Below are positions 8,540 through 17,088 of a DNA stretch of 64,000 nt, one piece after another. Below the pieces are notes generated by a model, which saw only the letters and a list, made by a program, of their open reading frames with translations, did not search any database and was not told the origin of the DNA. Numbering within the stretch: the first letter of the stretch is position 1; every line of letters starts with the position of its first letter. The DNA lies in the NCBI GenBank assembly GCA_037440765.1, contig JBBITL010000021.1:1-64000 (forward strand). Direction: 5' to 3'. The DNA is from DTKY01 sp037440765 (GTDB taxonomy: Bacteria > Acidobacteriota > Terriglobia > Bryobacterales > Bryobacteraceae). The position numbers and the translations under genes are program-made.

Positions 8540-9459
8540 GCGCCGGCGCACAGTCCCGCTTCGTCTCGGGCTTCGTATCGATCCTGGGCCGGCCCAACGC
8601 CGGCAAGTCGACGCTGCTTAACAGGCTGGTTGGGATGAAGCTGGCCATCGTGACGCCCAAGCCGCAGCCCACCCGGACCTCCATACAGGGAGTGCTCAAC
8701 CGGCCGGGCGCGCAGGTCGTCTTCGTGGACACGCCGGGGATACACAAGCCGGACTCGCTGTTCAACCGCAGGATGCTGGAGACGGTGAAGGCGGCGCTTG
8801 ACCAGCGGGACCTGTTGCTGTACGTTGCCGACTCGGGGCGTCCCGCCGGCCAGCAGGACCGCGAGGCGCTGGAGGTGGTTGCTGCGGCGCGGACGCCCGT
8901 GCTGCTGCTTCTCAACAAGATCGACCGGCTCAAGGACAGGCGCTCCCTGCTCGAATCGATCGACACTTACCGGACGCTCCACGCGTTCGAGGAGTTCCTC
9001 CCGGTGTCCGCGCTGACGGGCGAGGGTCTGGACAAGGCGACAGACGCCGTTATAAGCCGTCTGCCCCAGGGGCCCGCTTACTTCCCGCCGGACTACATCA
9101 CGGACCAGCCGGAACGCTTCCTGGCCGGGGAACTGGTTCGGGAGAAGATCCTGTACCACACCCGCGAGGAGGTGCCGCATTCGGTGGCCGTGGTGGTCGA
9201 ACAGTGGAGGGAGACCGCCGCGCTCACGCGCATCAGCGCGATCATCTACGTCGATCGCGACAGCCAGAAGCGCATCCTGATAGGCGCCGGAGGGGCCATG
9301 CTGAAGCAGATCGGCACGGCGGCGCGCCGCGAGATGGAGCTTCTGCTCGGACGCAGGATCTTCCTGGAACTGTTCGTGAAGGTGCGCCCCAAGTGGCGCG
9401 AGAACCCGGAGTTCCTGAATGCGGTAGACTGGCGTTCAATGATAGGTCCGGAGGTGTAG
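8536..9459 (+). CDS. era: GTPase Era
   Basis: Ras-like GTPase that binds the 3' end of 16S rRNA during 30S assembly. G1 is GRPNAGKST, G3 is DTPG and G4 is NKID. The C-terminal KH domain contains IGAGGAMLKQIG. Length 307 aa is typical. The ATG overlaps the ybeY stop (ATGA), so the two are probably translationally coupled; both proteins act on 16S rRNA 3' maturation. Confidence 0.96.
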   Translation: MSAGAQSRFVSGFVSILGRPNAGKSTLLNRLVGMKLAIVTPKPQPTRTSIQGVLNRPGAQVVFVDTPGIHKPDSLFNRRMLETVKAALDQRDLLLYVADSGRPAGQQDREALEVVAAARTPVLLLLNKIDRLKDRRSLLESIDTYRTLHAFEEFLPVSALTGEGLDKATDAVISRLPQGPAYFPPDYITDQPERFLAGELVREKILYHTREEVPHSVAVVVEQWRETAALTRISAIIYVDRDSQKRILIGAGGAMLKQIGTAARREMELLLGRRIFLELFVKVRPKWRENPEFLNAVDWRSMIGPEV

Positions 9460-9463
9460 CGAG

Positions 9464-9751
9464 ATGCGCGTCCTGTCCGCGGCTCTCATCCTGGCGCTCG
9501 TGGTTGCGGCCTGCGCCCCGCTTCTTGCCCAGCAGAAGGTCTCCGACGACGCCATTTACGACCAGGTCCGCAAGCGGCTGGCCAGCGACGCCACCGTCAA
9601 GGGCGGCGCGCTCGGGGTGGAGGTGAAGGACGGCGCCGTCACACTCACCGGAAAGGTCAGGAGCGAGAGGCAGAAGGTCCGCGCCGAATCGCTCACCCGG
9701 AAGATTCGCGGCGTCACCAAGGTCGTCAACAAGATCGTGGTCGACGAATAG
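9464..9751 (+). CDS. secreted BON-domain protein
   Basis: A 95-aa protein with a signal peptide (MRVLSAALILALVVAACAP, about 1-25) followed by one BON domain (about 30-95) containing VKDGAVTLTGKV and ending RGVTKVVNKIVVDE. BON domains are thought to bind phospholipid or envelope surfaces, as in OsmY. The leader includes VAAC, so a lipoprotein is possible. It starts 4 nt after era and probably shares its transcript. The function in this operon is not known. Confidence 0.8.
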   Translation: MRVLSAALILALVVAACAPLLAQQKVSDDAIYDQVRKRLASDATVKGGALGVEVKDGAVTLTGKVRSERQKVRAESLTRKIRGVTKVVNKIVVDE

Positions 9752-9772
9752 GATCCCGCCGCCGGCAAACCT

Positions 9773-11842
9773 CTACAATCCCAGTTCCTTGAGAATCCCG
9801 TCGGCGCCGTAGACCACGCGCAGGGCCTCCACGATGCCCTCGGCCGACACGTGAACCGAGCGAGCCACGTCATCGGTGTAGACGAACCGGCCCGGCAGGC
9901 TCTCGATGTTGCCGTCGAAAAGGATGCCAACGATCTCGCCCCTGGTGTTCACGGTGGGGCTTCCCGAGTTGCCGCCGTGGGTGTCCGCGGTGGAGACGAA
10001 GTTGAAAGGCGCCGCCAGGTTCAGCCTGCCTTTGGCTTTCAGCCAGCGCGGCGGCAGCGCGAAGGGCTCCCGGCCCTTGGCCCGTCCGTAGAGGCCCTGG
10101 AAGGTGGTCGTGTAGGGAATGGCCGCGCCGGCGCTGTTCCTGTACCCTTTGACCGGACCGAACGACAAGCGCAGCGTGAAAGTGGCATCCGGGTAGGCGC
10201 TGGAGCCCATCACCGCAAAGCGCGCCAGCGCGATCTTGGACCCTTCGCCGGTGACGACAGACTCGACCCGGTCCTCGAACCGCTTCCGGAGTTCGCGCGC
10301 GCGCGGGTCCAGCAGCCGGGCCAGCCGCAGCATCCCGTCGTCGGAGGCCTTGACGGCTTCGGCGCTGGCGGCCAAGCGTTTCCGCTCGGAGATGTCCTTC
10401 AGCTTCGTGGTTGTCACGTACCGGCGGGCGGCGGCCTCGGGCGAACGGCCGTCGAGGAGGGCCTTCACCGTCGGGTCGGAGGCGCCCAGCGAGCTCCTGA
10501 GAAACTCGAAGTAGGCCGAGATGACGGTTATCTCCATTGAGTCGGTCAGCGGGATGTCGGCGTAAAGCGAGGCCTCCACTCCCGGCAGGGCCGAGTCGCG
10601 GTACTCCCGCAGGCGTTGCTCGTTAGGCTTGGGGCGCTCTTCGCTCAGCCGCAGGACGTGCCGGGCGATCCGGAACAGGTCCGACCCGCCTATGGCGGCG
10701 CTCTCCAAAAGCGAGTAGGGCTTGAAGAACGTGGCGTACTCCTTGTACGCCGCGCCCAGTTGATCCCAGGCCTTGCCGTAGGCGGCTGCCAGCTTCGGGT
10801 CCCCGGCGACAGCGCCGCGCAGCCTGGCCTCCTGCTGGCGCTTCAGCTCCATCAGCTTCGCATCGCGCAGCCCCAGCAGGAATCCGGTGTAGGCCTTGTA
10901 GCTGTTCTGTTGCGAGAACAGGTTGTCGGCCGCCACCCGCTTGTTCTCTGCGCTCCTGGACGAGTAGCGCTGGAGCGCCCTGATCAGCCCGCCCAGCCGC
11001 GCGTGGATCACCGGATACGAAACGTCGCGGAAGAACTCGAGCTGCGCCATCGTGTTCAGCCGGCCAGTGGTGGCGGGGTTGCCCGGCACGAAGATCAGGT
11101 CGTCCTCTCTGAGACCCTCCTTGCTCCAGCGCAGGAAGTTGGGGGTCTGGGCCGGCCGGTCGTTCTCGTAGGCCCGGAGGAAGGCCATATCAAGGCAGTA
11201 CCGGGGGTAGGTGAAATTGTCCGGGTCACCGCCGAACGCCGCGATGCTCACCTCGGGCGCGAAGACCAGGCGGATGTCGGTGTACTTCCGATAGCGGTAC
11301 AGGTGGTACTCACCTCCCGAGTATAGGGTCACGACCTCGCAACGAAGCTCGGCAGAGGTCATGCAATCCTTTTCGATCCGCGCGATGGCGGCCCGGCGCA
11401 GGCGGCCGGCCTCGGCCGTCTCGGTGGCCGGCGTGACGCCTTCCTGCACCTTGGCCGTGACGTCCTGCGTTTCAAGCAGGACGTTCGCCTCCAGGTCCGG
11501 GCACTTGCGCTCGTCGGCCCGCGTCGCCGCGTGGAACCCGTTGTTCATGTAGTCGTGCTCCTTCGTGCTGAGCTGCTGGATGCACTCGGAGACGACGTGA
11601 TGGTTGGTGAACAGCAGTCCGTCCGGGGAGACCAGCGAGCCAGAGGCGGCGCCCACGAACTTCACGGAACCGGCCTGCAACCGTTCGAGGAAGCGGTCCG
11701 TTACCTCGAAGCCGTGCTTCTGCTTCACGGCCTCCTTGGGGAAGTTGGAGAAGAGCCAGATGCCTTCGTCGGCGACGGCAGGAACGCGGCTGACCAGAAG
11801 CGCAACCGCGAAGCACAAAGCAGTCAAGCGAAAGTTCTTCAT
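9773..11842 (-). CDS. S46-family dipeptidyl peptidase (DPP7/DPP11-like)
   Basis: A 689-aa secreted serine exopeptidase that removes dipeptides from N-termini in the periplasm. Residues 1-25 form a signal peptide ending VPAVADE. The chymotrypsin-like half carries the TNHH histidine motif (79-82) and the nucleophile in GGNSGSP (Ser626). The residue about 18 positions after the serine, which sets P1 preference in this family, is Gly (FDGN), as in DPP7-like enzymes that prefer hydrophobic P1; Arg marks the acidic-specific DPP11. That specificity call is an inference from an eye alignment. The gene is convergent with the BON gene, only 21 bp apart. Confidence 0.9.
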   Translation of the reverse strand: MKNFRLTALCFAVALLVSRVPAVADEGIWLFSNFPKEAVKQKHGFEVTDRFLERLQAGSVKFVGAASGSLVSPDGLLFTNHHVVSECIQQLSTKEHDYMNNGFHAATRADERKCPDLEANVLLETQDVTAKVQEGVTPATETAEAGRLRRAAIARIEKDCMTSAELRCEVVTLYSGGEYHLYRYRKYTDIRLVFAPEVSIAAFGGDPDNFTYPRYCLDMAFLRAYENDRPAQTPNFLRWSKEGLREDDLIFVPGNPATTGRLNTMAQLEFFRDVSYPVIHARLGGLIRALQRYSSRSAENKRVAADNLFSQQNSYKAYTGFLLGLRDAKLMELKRQQEARLRGAVAGDPKLAAAYGKAWDQLGAAYKEYATFFKPYSLLESAAIGGSDLFRIARHVLRLSEERPKPNEQRLREYRDSALPGVEASLYADIPLTDSMEITVISAYFEFLRSSLGASDPTVKALLDGRSPEAAARRYVTTTKLKDISERKRLAASAEAVKASDDGMLRLARLLDPRARELRKRFEDRVESVVTGEGSKIALARFAVMGSSAYPDATFTLRLSFGPVKGYRNSAGAAIPYTTTFQGLYGRAKGREPFALPPRWLKAKGRLNLAAPFNFVSTADTHGGNSGSPTVNTRGEIVGILFDGNIESLPGRFVYTDDVARSVHVSAEGIVEALRVVYGADGILKELGL

Positions 11843-12029
11843 GAGTGAGGCCCCAAATGTCTATTCTCGCCCACCGGAGCCCGGCAAGGAAACCGCACTT
11901 TGGCAAGTCAAATGCTTATTCTTCTATGTTATTGATCAGAAGGCACTTATCGTGCTAAGTCAAAGGCTGGTTTCTTGGCTTCTTGGCTCTGGTGTGAGAT
12001 ATTAGAAATGAGAGAGCGCACCCGAGGTT

Positions 12030-13388
12030 ATGACGCAATTGGGCGAGGCTGCGGCCCGCTATCACCGGCTCCTGGAATCCGGGCACAACGGCAGCCTGGA
12101 CTGGGTGGCTGAGTTTCACGAGCGGATGGCCGCTGCGGGGCTGGTGAAGGGCGCCCGTCCCGTGTGTCCTTTCCTGCGCCCGCATTTCCTTTCCCGCCGC
12201 CAGTACTCGGCGCTGGCCAAGGCGTCGGCAACCCTCTGCTCGGCCATCGACCGCATCGGCCAGATGGCCCTCGCCAACCCGGCAGTGATGGCCAGGCTGC
12301 ATCTTCTGCCAGCCGAGAAAATGCTGGCATCGGTGGACCCCGGCTACTCCTGCCTGGCCGTAGCCTCGCTGCTTGACACCCAGCTTGACGGCGCTGAGAT
12401 CCGGTTCGTGGGCTACGGCGCGGGCGCGCCGGCGGGTGTGGTATACGGCCCGGCCCTGGCGGATCTCTTCTACAACAGCCATGTAGTCAAGCAGTTCCGG
12501 CGGCAATACAATCTTGTGAAGCTGGCCGCCGCCAGACCGCTGATCTCGGCCCTGCTGGCCGCCTATAGGCAGTTTGGCGGCAAGCGGAAGCCCTGTGTCG
12601 GCGTGATGGACTTCAGGCAGGCCTTCCAGACCTCCGAGCCGGGAGATTGCCTCGCTCTCAGGGACCAGCTGGCCGAAAGCGGCCTTGACGCCGAGGTGGT
12701 TCTGCCGGATCAGTTGGAGTACAGGGGCGGGGCGCTGCGGCAGGGGGGACGCGCCATCGATCTGCTTCTGCACCGCATGAGGGTCCACGAGTTTCTTTTG
12801 CGGTTCGACCTGGGGCACCCGCTGGTGCGCGCCTACCGCGAGCATGCCGTGTGCCTGGTGAACAGCTTCCGCTCTGAACTGGTGCAGAAGCGGGCGCTGT
12901 TCGCGCTGCTGAGCGACGAGTCGCTGACCTCCTCCTTTCCGGTTGCCGAGAGGAAGGCAATTCAGCAGCACATCCCCTGGACGCGGGTTGTGGCGCCGGG
13001 TAAGACCCGGCATGGCACAAGGACGGTGGACCTGACCGAACACATCCTCAGGAACCGTCAAAAGCTGGTCCTCAAGCCCAACGACGATTCCGGCGAGGAG
13101 CACGCCGTGCAGGGCTGGCTGACGGACGACGCCGGCTGGGCGCGAGCCCTCAAGCTGGCCTCCCGAACCACTTACGTGGTCCAGGAGAAAGTCGAGCCGG
13201 CCAAGATGCTCTTCCCGGTGTACCGCTACGGCTCACTGGAGATGCGGGAATTGCAGGTCGACGTCCATCTCCATGTCTTTGGGGGCAAGGTTCACGGCTG
13301 CTCAAGCTGGGTGTCGGAGGCGGCCGTAGGGGGCTTCTCCGGCATCTCAGGCCTGGCTCCGGCGTACATCATCGAACCCAAGTCCTAG
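12030..13388 (+). CDS. circularly permuted ATP-grasp-like protein
   Basis: A 452-aa protein that I relate to circularly permuted ATP-grasp enzymes rather than to a named enzyme. The supporting features are in the C-terminal third: LVLKPNDDSGEEHAVQGW resembles the nucleotide-binding lysine/glycine loop, then VVQEKVEP, then VDVHLHVFGGKVHG as the metal-binding end. The N-terminal half (about 1-200) is helical without a clear match. No signal peptide or membrane segment is seen. It stands alone between a divergent peptidase and a decayed region. Substrate unknown; peptide- or thiol-ligase chemistry would be a guess. Confidence 0.5.
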   Translation: MTQLGEAAARYHRLLESGHNGSLDWVAEFHERMAAAGLVKGARPVCPFLRPHFLSRRQYSALAKASATLCSAIDRIGQMALANPAVMARLHLLPAEKMLASVDPGYSCLAVASLLDTQLDGAEIRFVGYGAGAPAGVVYGPALADLFYNSHVVKQFRRQYNLVKLAAARPLISALLAAYRQFGGKRKPCVGVMDFRQAFQTSEPGDCLALRDQLAESGLDAEVVLPDQLEYRGGALRQGGRAIDLLLHRMRVHEFLLRFDLGHPLVRAYREHAVCLVNSFRSELVQKRALFALLSDESLTSSFPVAERKAIQQHIPWTRVVAPGKTRHGTRTVDLTEHILRNRQKLVLKPNDDSGEEHAVQGWLTDDAGWARALKLASRTTYVVQEKVEPAKMLFPVYRYGSLEMRELQVDVHLHVFGGKVHGCSSWVSEAAVGGFSGISGLAPAYIIEPKS

Positions 13389-13740
13389 CCCGTTGTTCTG
13401 CGTCTCCCCCAGCCAGGTCAACTTCCTGGTGCCCGAAGCTACGGCCGCTGGCGGAGCGACGGTCAGAGCTTTCCGCGGCGGCGCAGTGGCGGCCGGCGCC
13501 GGGATCCTGGTTGAAACGGCAGCGCCGGGCTTATTCGCGGCCAACAGCGACGGCCGCGGTATTGGCGCCATCGCGGCAATCCGGGTGGACGCCTCCGGCG
13601 CGCAGACCGTTGCGCCCGTGTCCGTCTACAGCAGCAGCTGCGACACGGTGATGTCCGGCGGCGCGCGTATTCGGCCTGAGTCTCATGATCGGGTTTTCGC
13701 CCATACGTTCAACTCCTGCTGCTGCCTGCCTGGGCGGTGA
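13389..13740 (+). pseudogene. TIGR03437 (Solibacter-type) domain remnant
   Basis: The reading frame starting around 13393 encodes VSPSQVNFLVPEATAAGG, then ETAAPGLFAAN and GIGAIAAIRVDASG, which is the core of the TIGR03437 domain found at the C-terminus of many secreted Solibacter proteins. It begins abruptly at the stop of the ATP-grasp-like gene, has no credible start or signal peptide, and its last 30 codons lose similarity. I read it as a leftover fragment of a deleted or rearranged gene. The intact relative in this window is 56636-57718. Confidence 0.6.
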
Positions 13741-14093
13741 TGCCGGTGTACCTTGAGGTTGTGAGCCCGCTCGATAACATCGTCGAGGATCTGAGGTCGT
13801 TGCCGCCCGACAGGCTGGAGATGGCCGCCAGTTTCATTCGCCGGCTCAAGCCGGTCAGCCAGGCAGAACGGGAAGCGGCTCCTGCCCGTACGTTTGGATG
13901 CCTCTCGCCGGAAGAAGCCGACGAAATGGAGAGGGTCATCGAAGAGGGCTGCGAACAGATCAATGAACGCGCCTGGCGGTTTCCTGGTGGGCACCAACGC
14001 GGTGGTCGCGTACATCCGCGACCTGCTGACTTACGCGGTGGCCCTGTGCCCCGACCACGACACCACTGCGAGCTACGCCCAGGTGGAAGCTGA
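13737..14093 (+). CDS. VapB-type antitoxin-like small protein, probably read-through
   Basis: About 80 N-terminal residues (LDNIVEDLRSLPPDRLEMAA, then FIRRLK and LSPEEADEMERVIEEGCEQI) resemble the small acidic antitoxins that precede PIN-domain toxins. The better start may be the GTG at 13761, preceded by GAGG. Such proteins usually end shortly after the EEGCEQI helix, overlapping the toxin start; here the frame runs on about 38 codons of low-complexity Arg/Pro-rich sequence, as if the stop codon was lost. The next gene is a dead PIN toxin, so this module is probably non-functional. Confidence 0.45.
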   Translation: MMPVYLEVVSPLDNIVEDLRSLPPDRLEMAASFIRRLKPVSQAEREAAPARTFGCLSPEEADEMERVIEEGCEQINERAWRFPGGHQRGGRVHPRPADLRGGPVPRPRHHCELRPGGS

Positions 14094-14232
14094 ACTCGCT
14101 CAACTCGGGAAGCCGATTCCGGACAACGACCTTTGGATTGCGGCGATGGCCAGGCAAATTGATCTGCCTCTGGCGACCAGGGACGTGCACTTCGTCCAGG
14201 TGCCGCGGCTGAAAACGCTCGCCTGGCAGCCG
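13963..14232 (+). pseudogene. inactivated VapC-type PIN-domain toxin
   Basis: The frame from ATG 13963 reads FLVGTNAVVAYIRD and then jumps to a typical VapC C-terminus: GKPIPDNDLWIAA, LPLATRDVHF and VPRLKTLAW. A normal VapC is about 130 aa; this has about 90, so roughly 50-60 residues from the middle are missing. The first catalytic aspartate, normally in a DTN motif, is Gly (GTN). The frame then continues without a stop into unrelated sequence. Both the deletion and the lost Asp argue for a dead RNase. Confidence 0.7.
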
Positions 14233-14260
14233 CGTCAGCCCATCAACCTGTTTTTCGGCG

Positions 14261-14608
14261 GTGCGGCTGCGTCAAGGGTGCCATCCTCTTGCCCGCGGCC
14301 TGGCGCGCCAAAGGGGTCCCGACGCGCTGGCGCGCGTGCGTGGCGACCCGGCGTTCGGAAAGGAACTGCTCGCCGAGGCAGTAAACGCATATCTGGCTGG
14401 CGAGGAAGCCCTCGGGAAGACGATCCTGCGCGATGTGATCAACGCCACGACCGGCTTCGAGCCGCTTTCCGCCGCCCTGGGAAAACCGAGCAAGAGCCTC
14501 CACCGCATGCTCGGCCCGGGCGGCAACCCGAGTACCAAGAACTTCTTCGCGATCCTGCGGGCCGTGCAGCAGAAGGTCGGCGTGAGGCTCAAGGTGCGCG
14601 CTGCCTGA
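14261..14608 (+). CDS. HigA-like helix-turn-helix antitoxin/regulator, uncertain N-terminus
   Basis: From about residue 28 the protein matches small DNA-binding antitoxins: GDPAFGKELLAEAVNAYLAG, then LRDVINATTGFEPLSAALGK, SLHRMLGPGGNPSTKNFFAI and KVGVRLKV, with the helix-turn-helix around GFEPLSAALGKPSKSLHRM. The usual N-terminus (about 12-15 residues with TRDFKE) is not recognisable; the GTG at 14261 is only the first possible start. No HigB-type partner is next to it. It adjoins the dead vapBC and may be an orphan survivor of the same accessory patch. Confidence 0.6.
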   Translation: MRLRQGCHPLARGLARQRGPDALARVRGDPAFGKELLAEAVNAYLAGEEALGKTILRDVINATTGFEPLSAALGKPSKSLHRMLGPGGNPSTKNFFAILRAVQQKVGVRLKVRAA

Positions 14609-14617
14609 GGCCCAGGT

Positions 14618-15556
14618 TCACTCCTGCTGCTCCACCGTCACGCGCGCGCGGAGGTTGGCGACGCCGGCGGTGAAGCGGGAGTCAACCACCAGGAACGCCA
14701 GGGCGTCCTCCAGCCACTCGTGCAGCGCTCCGTCCGGATCGTGCGAGGCGGCCGTCAGCGTGTATTCCCTGGGACACAGCTCGCACCGGAACGAGAAATG
14801 CACGCGCAGCGTCTGCCCGGCAGCGCACGGGCCGAGCCGGACGCCCTCCAGTCGGGTGTTCGTGCCATACACCTCCGAGCCGATCCGGGTCCGGATCATG
14901 ATCCCGACGACCGGGTCTTCGACCGCCTCGCGGTAACGCACAGTGACGCGCACGCCGGCGTTCTCCCCGCTCTTCCACGACATGGTTGGATTGCCCTGCG
15001 CGTCCAGTGTTTCGATCGCCACCAGTCCGGCGCGGCCGTCGCCACGCCGCAGAGGGGGGGCCAGAGGGAGCAGGCGGCCGGCCCCCCACTCGCGCGCACT
15101 CCCGGCCAGGTGGCTGCGGTACTTCTCAAGGACCTCCGCCGGGTCTCCTTTGGCGGCCAGCCGGCCGCGATCCAGCCACCAGATCTCGTCCGACAGGGAC
15201 AACAGCAGGCTTTCCTCGTGCGACGCCAGCAGCACGGTGGCGCCCCTGCGGCGCAGCCGCACCAAGTCCATGGCCGCCCGGGCCCGGGCGAGACCGTCCC
15301 GTGTGGCCAGCGCGTGGTCGAGCAGCAGAAGCGAGGCTTCGCCGAAATCGAGCGCGTCGGCCGGCCCCAGCAGACGACGCCCGGCGGGCGCCTCTACCGA
15401 TCCTTCGGCGGCGCGATCGACTCCCGCGGCCAGCCTCAGCAGTTGGCGCGTGCCCGCGCCGTCCTCGCCGGCGATGCCGATCACCGCGCCGTCCGGGGCC
15501 GAGACGGTCAGGTTCTCAATGGGGGCCAGGGTGACGTTATGGAACGCAATAGCCAT
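14618..15556 (-). CDS. Wzt-like protein with degenerate ABC ATPase and intact glycan-binding domain
   Basis: A 312-aa protein shaped like Wzt, the ATPase of O-antigen/exopolysaccharide exporters, but its nucleotide-binding domain is only about 150 residues. Walker A is GEDGAGTRQ (30-38) instead of GxxGxGKST, so the essential Lys is gone. Walker B LLLLD (76-80) is followed by His instead of Glu. Only about 45 residues separate them, against about 120 normally, so the Q-loop and LSGGQ signature are missing. The H-loop SHE (112-114) remains. From about 175 on, a Wzt-C-like carbohydrate-binding sandwich (VYGTNT) looks intact. ATG at 15556. It abuts the glycosyltransferase gene (5-nt gap). Probably a non-transporting glycan-binding or chain-length factor. 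Confidence 0.7.
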   Translation of the reverse strand: MAIAFHNVTLAPIENLTVSAPDGAVIGIAGEDGAGTRQLLRLAAGVDRAAEGSVEAPAGRRLLGPADALDFGEASLLLLDHALATRDGLARARAAMDLVRLRRRGATVLLASHEESLLLSLSDEIWWLDRGRLAAKGDPAEVLEKYRSHLAGSAREWGAGRLLPLAPPLRRGDGRAGLVAIETLDAQGNPTMSWKSGENAGVRVTVRYREAVEDPVVGIMIRTRIGSEVYGTNTRLEGVRLGPCAAGQTLRVHFSFRCELCPREYTLTAASHDPDGALHEWLEDALAFLVVDSRFTAGVANLRARVTVEQQE

Positions 15557-15561
15557 GGTAG

Positions 15562-17067
15562 TCAGGATAGCCTTGAGCGCACGGCGCGGCCAGCCACCAC
15601 CGGCAGCGCCAGCGTCGCCGCCAGAAACGCAAGCCACAACGCCGCGGCGGCAGCCGGCGGCAGCATGAGCCTGCTCAGCATGAGTGAGAATCCGCCATCT
15701 GCCAACTGGGTCAATTGCAAGGATGCCAGCCCGCCATCCGGCCGGTGCGCGATCAGGCCCGTATAGTAAGGCAGCAGCAGGAAGTGGGTGGCGTATAGAT
15801 CAAGAAGCGCGAACAACGCCGCCACGGCCGGCAGCACCCAGGCGCCTCGCCCGAGCGCCGTCAGCCCGAGGCTCACAAGCAACGCCTCGGCCACAACCAC
15901 CGCGTACAGGTACCAGCCTGCGCTCGAGGAGAGCCCCAGTGCCGAGAATGTCAGTTCGTGGTAGCACAGCCCCAGCCAGAAGAACCCGTAGAAGGCCGCC
16001 GGGACCGCCAGGGAAGAGCGTCCGCCCTTGTCGCGCCAGAGCCTCAAGACAAGGCCGGCCACCGCCGCCGCGGCCACGACAGCGAAGACGCGGTACATCC
16101 ACCCGCGCACCTGGAGGAAGCTCCAGTTGCCGATCCAGATGTGCGAAAGGAAGGCGATATCGAAGAAGCGAAGCCAGTCGACGTCCGGTATGCGGCCTGC
16201 CAGTGACCACAGCGGGATATCGCGCTGCGCCACCACCTGCTGGAGACCGCTCCAGGAGCCGGTCAAGGTGTAATTGCGCCAGTACCACCAGCCGGATATC
16301 GCCCCTGCCGTGAGCAAGGCAACCGCAGCGGGGCGCCAGCGCCGCTTCCACGCATACAGCGCCACAATGGCTGGAACGGCCGTGAGGAAATAAGCTTTGG
16401 TCAGCAGGCCGGCGCCGAGCAGGGCGCCGAGGGACAGGCCAGGAGGCCTTTCCCGCAGGGCCAGCCACACGATGGCGGCGAAGATGGCGGCTGAGATGCC
16501 GTCGTTGCCGGCACGGCCGGCGGTCATGACGAATCCCGGCATGGCGGCGATGAGCGCGGCGACAGCCGCGGCAGCCGGGCCGGGAAGCACGCGGCGCGCG
16601 GCGGCGAAGGCGAACGGGACGGTCAACGACGCTATCAACAGGCTGGCCAGCCGCATCAGAAGCACTCGCGCCGGCAGCGACGCCTGGCCCGCCGCCCATT
16701 CGACCGGCGCCATCAGCAGGTAGTACAAGGGCGGTTGCTGCGCTTCGTGGTTTAAGGGAGGCGCGGCCGCCGGCGGCCGCAACTCGCCGCGTTCCCGCCG
16801 GGAGAGCTTCCACCAGGCGTCGTGTGTCAGCCAGGGCTGGTCAATCTTGTGGTGGCCATAAGGGAGCGGCGTCATGCTCAGGGACCCGGCCACCTCCGGC
16901 GAGACGGTAGCCTGCCCGGGCACGGGCAACCCGCCGCCCGAGGCCAGTTGCTGGGCGTAGGAGAAGTGGGCCCACTCGTCAAACCCCTCCCAGAGCGGCA
17001 ACAGCACGGCATTGAATGCGCCGCGCGCCAGGAAGCAGAGCCATATGAGCAGGACCAGCCGCCGCAT
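15562..17067 (-). CDS. polytopic membrane glycosyltransferase-like protein (GT-C type)
   Basis: A 501-aa integral membrane protein with about 11-13 hydrophobic segments. The first loop contains EGFDEWAHFSYAQQLASG, resembling the acidic D-E-x-x-H motif after TM1 in lipid-linked-sugar-dependent (GT39/DUF2142-like) transferases, where the acidic residue is catalytic. PPLYYLLMAP and the later alternating hydrophobic blocks fit that fold. I start at ATG 17067 (MRRLVLLIW) because the first TM begins there; the upstream extension overlaps the divergent gene. It precedes the Wzt-like gene, so it may add sugars to a polyprenyl-linked glycan. Confidence 0.65.
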   Translation of the reverse strand: MRRLVLLIWLCFLARGAFNAVLLPLWEGFDEWAHFSYAQQLASGGGLPVPGQATVSPEVAGSLSMTPLPYGHHKIDQPWLTHDAWWKLSRRERGELRPPAAAPPLNHEAQQPPLYYLLMAPVEWAAGQASLPARVLLMRLASLLIASLTVPFAFAAARRVLPGPAAAAVAALIAAMPGFVMTAGRAGNDGISAAIFAAIVWLALRERPPGLSLGALLGAGLLTKAYFLTAVPAIVALYAWKRRWRPAAVALLTAGAISGWWYWRNYTLTGSWSGLQQVVAQRDIPLWSLAGRIPDVDWLRFFDIAFLSHIWIGNWSFLQVRGWMYRVFAVVAAAAVAGLVLRLWRDKGGRSSLAVPAAFYGFFWLGLCYHELTFSALGLSSSAGWYLYAVVVAEALLVSLGLTALGRGAWVLPAVAALFALLDLYATHFLLLPYYTGLIAHRPDGGLASLQLTQLADGGFSLMLSRLMLPPAAAAALWLAFLAATLALPVVAGRAVRSRLS

Positions 17068-17073
17068 CGAAGA

Positions 17074-17080
17074 TAGAATA
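17074..17080. promoter_or_regulatory. candidate symmetric -10 shared by divergent genes
   Basis: Only 21 bp separate the start codons of the membrane glycosyltransferase (minus, 17067) and the beta-helix lipoprotein (plus, 17089). The block TAGAATA reads as TAGAAT on plus (9 nt before its ATG) and TATTCT on minus (7 nt before its ATG). Transcripts from both sides would have almost no leader. No -35 is evident. Confidence 0.4.
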
Positions 17081-17088
17081 GCTGTTTC

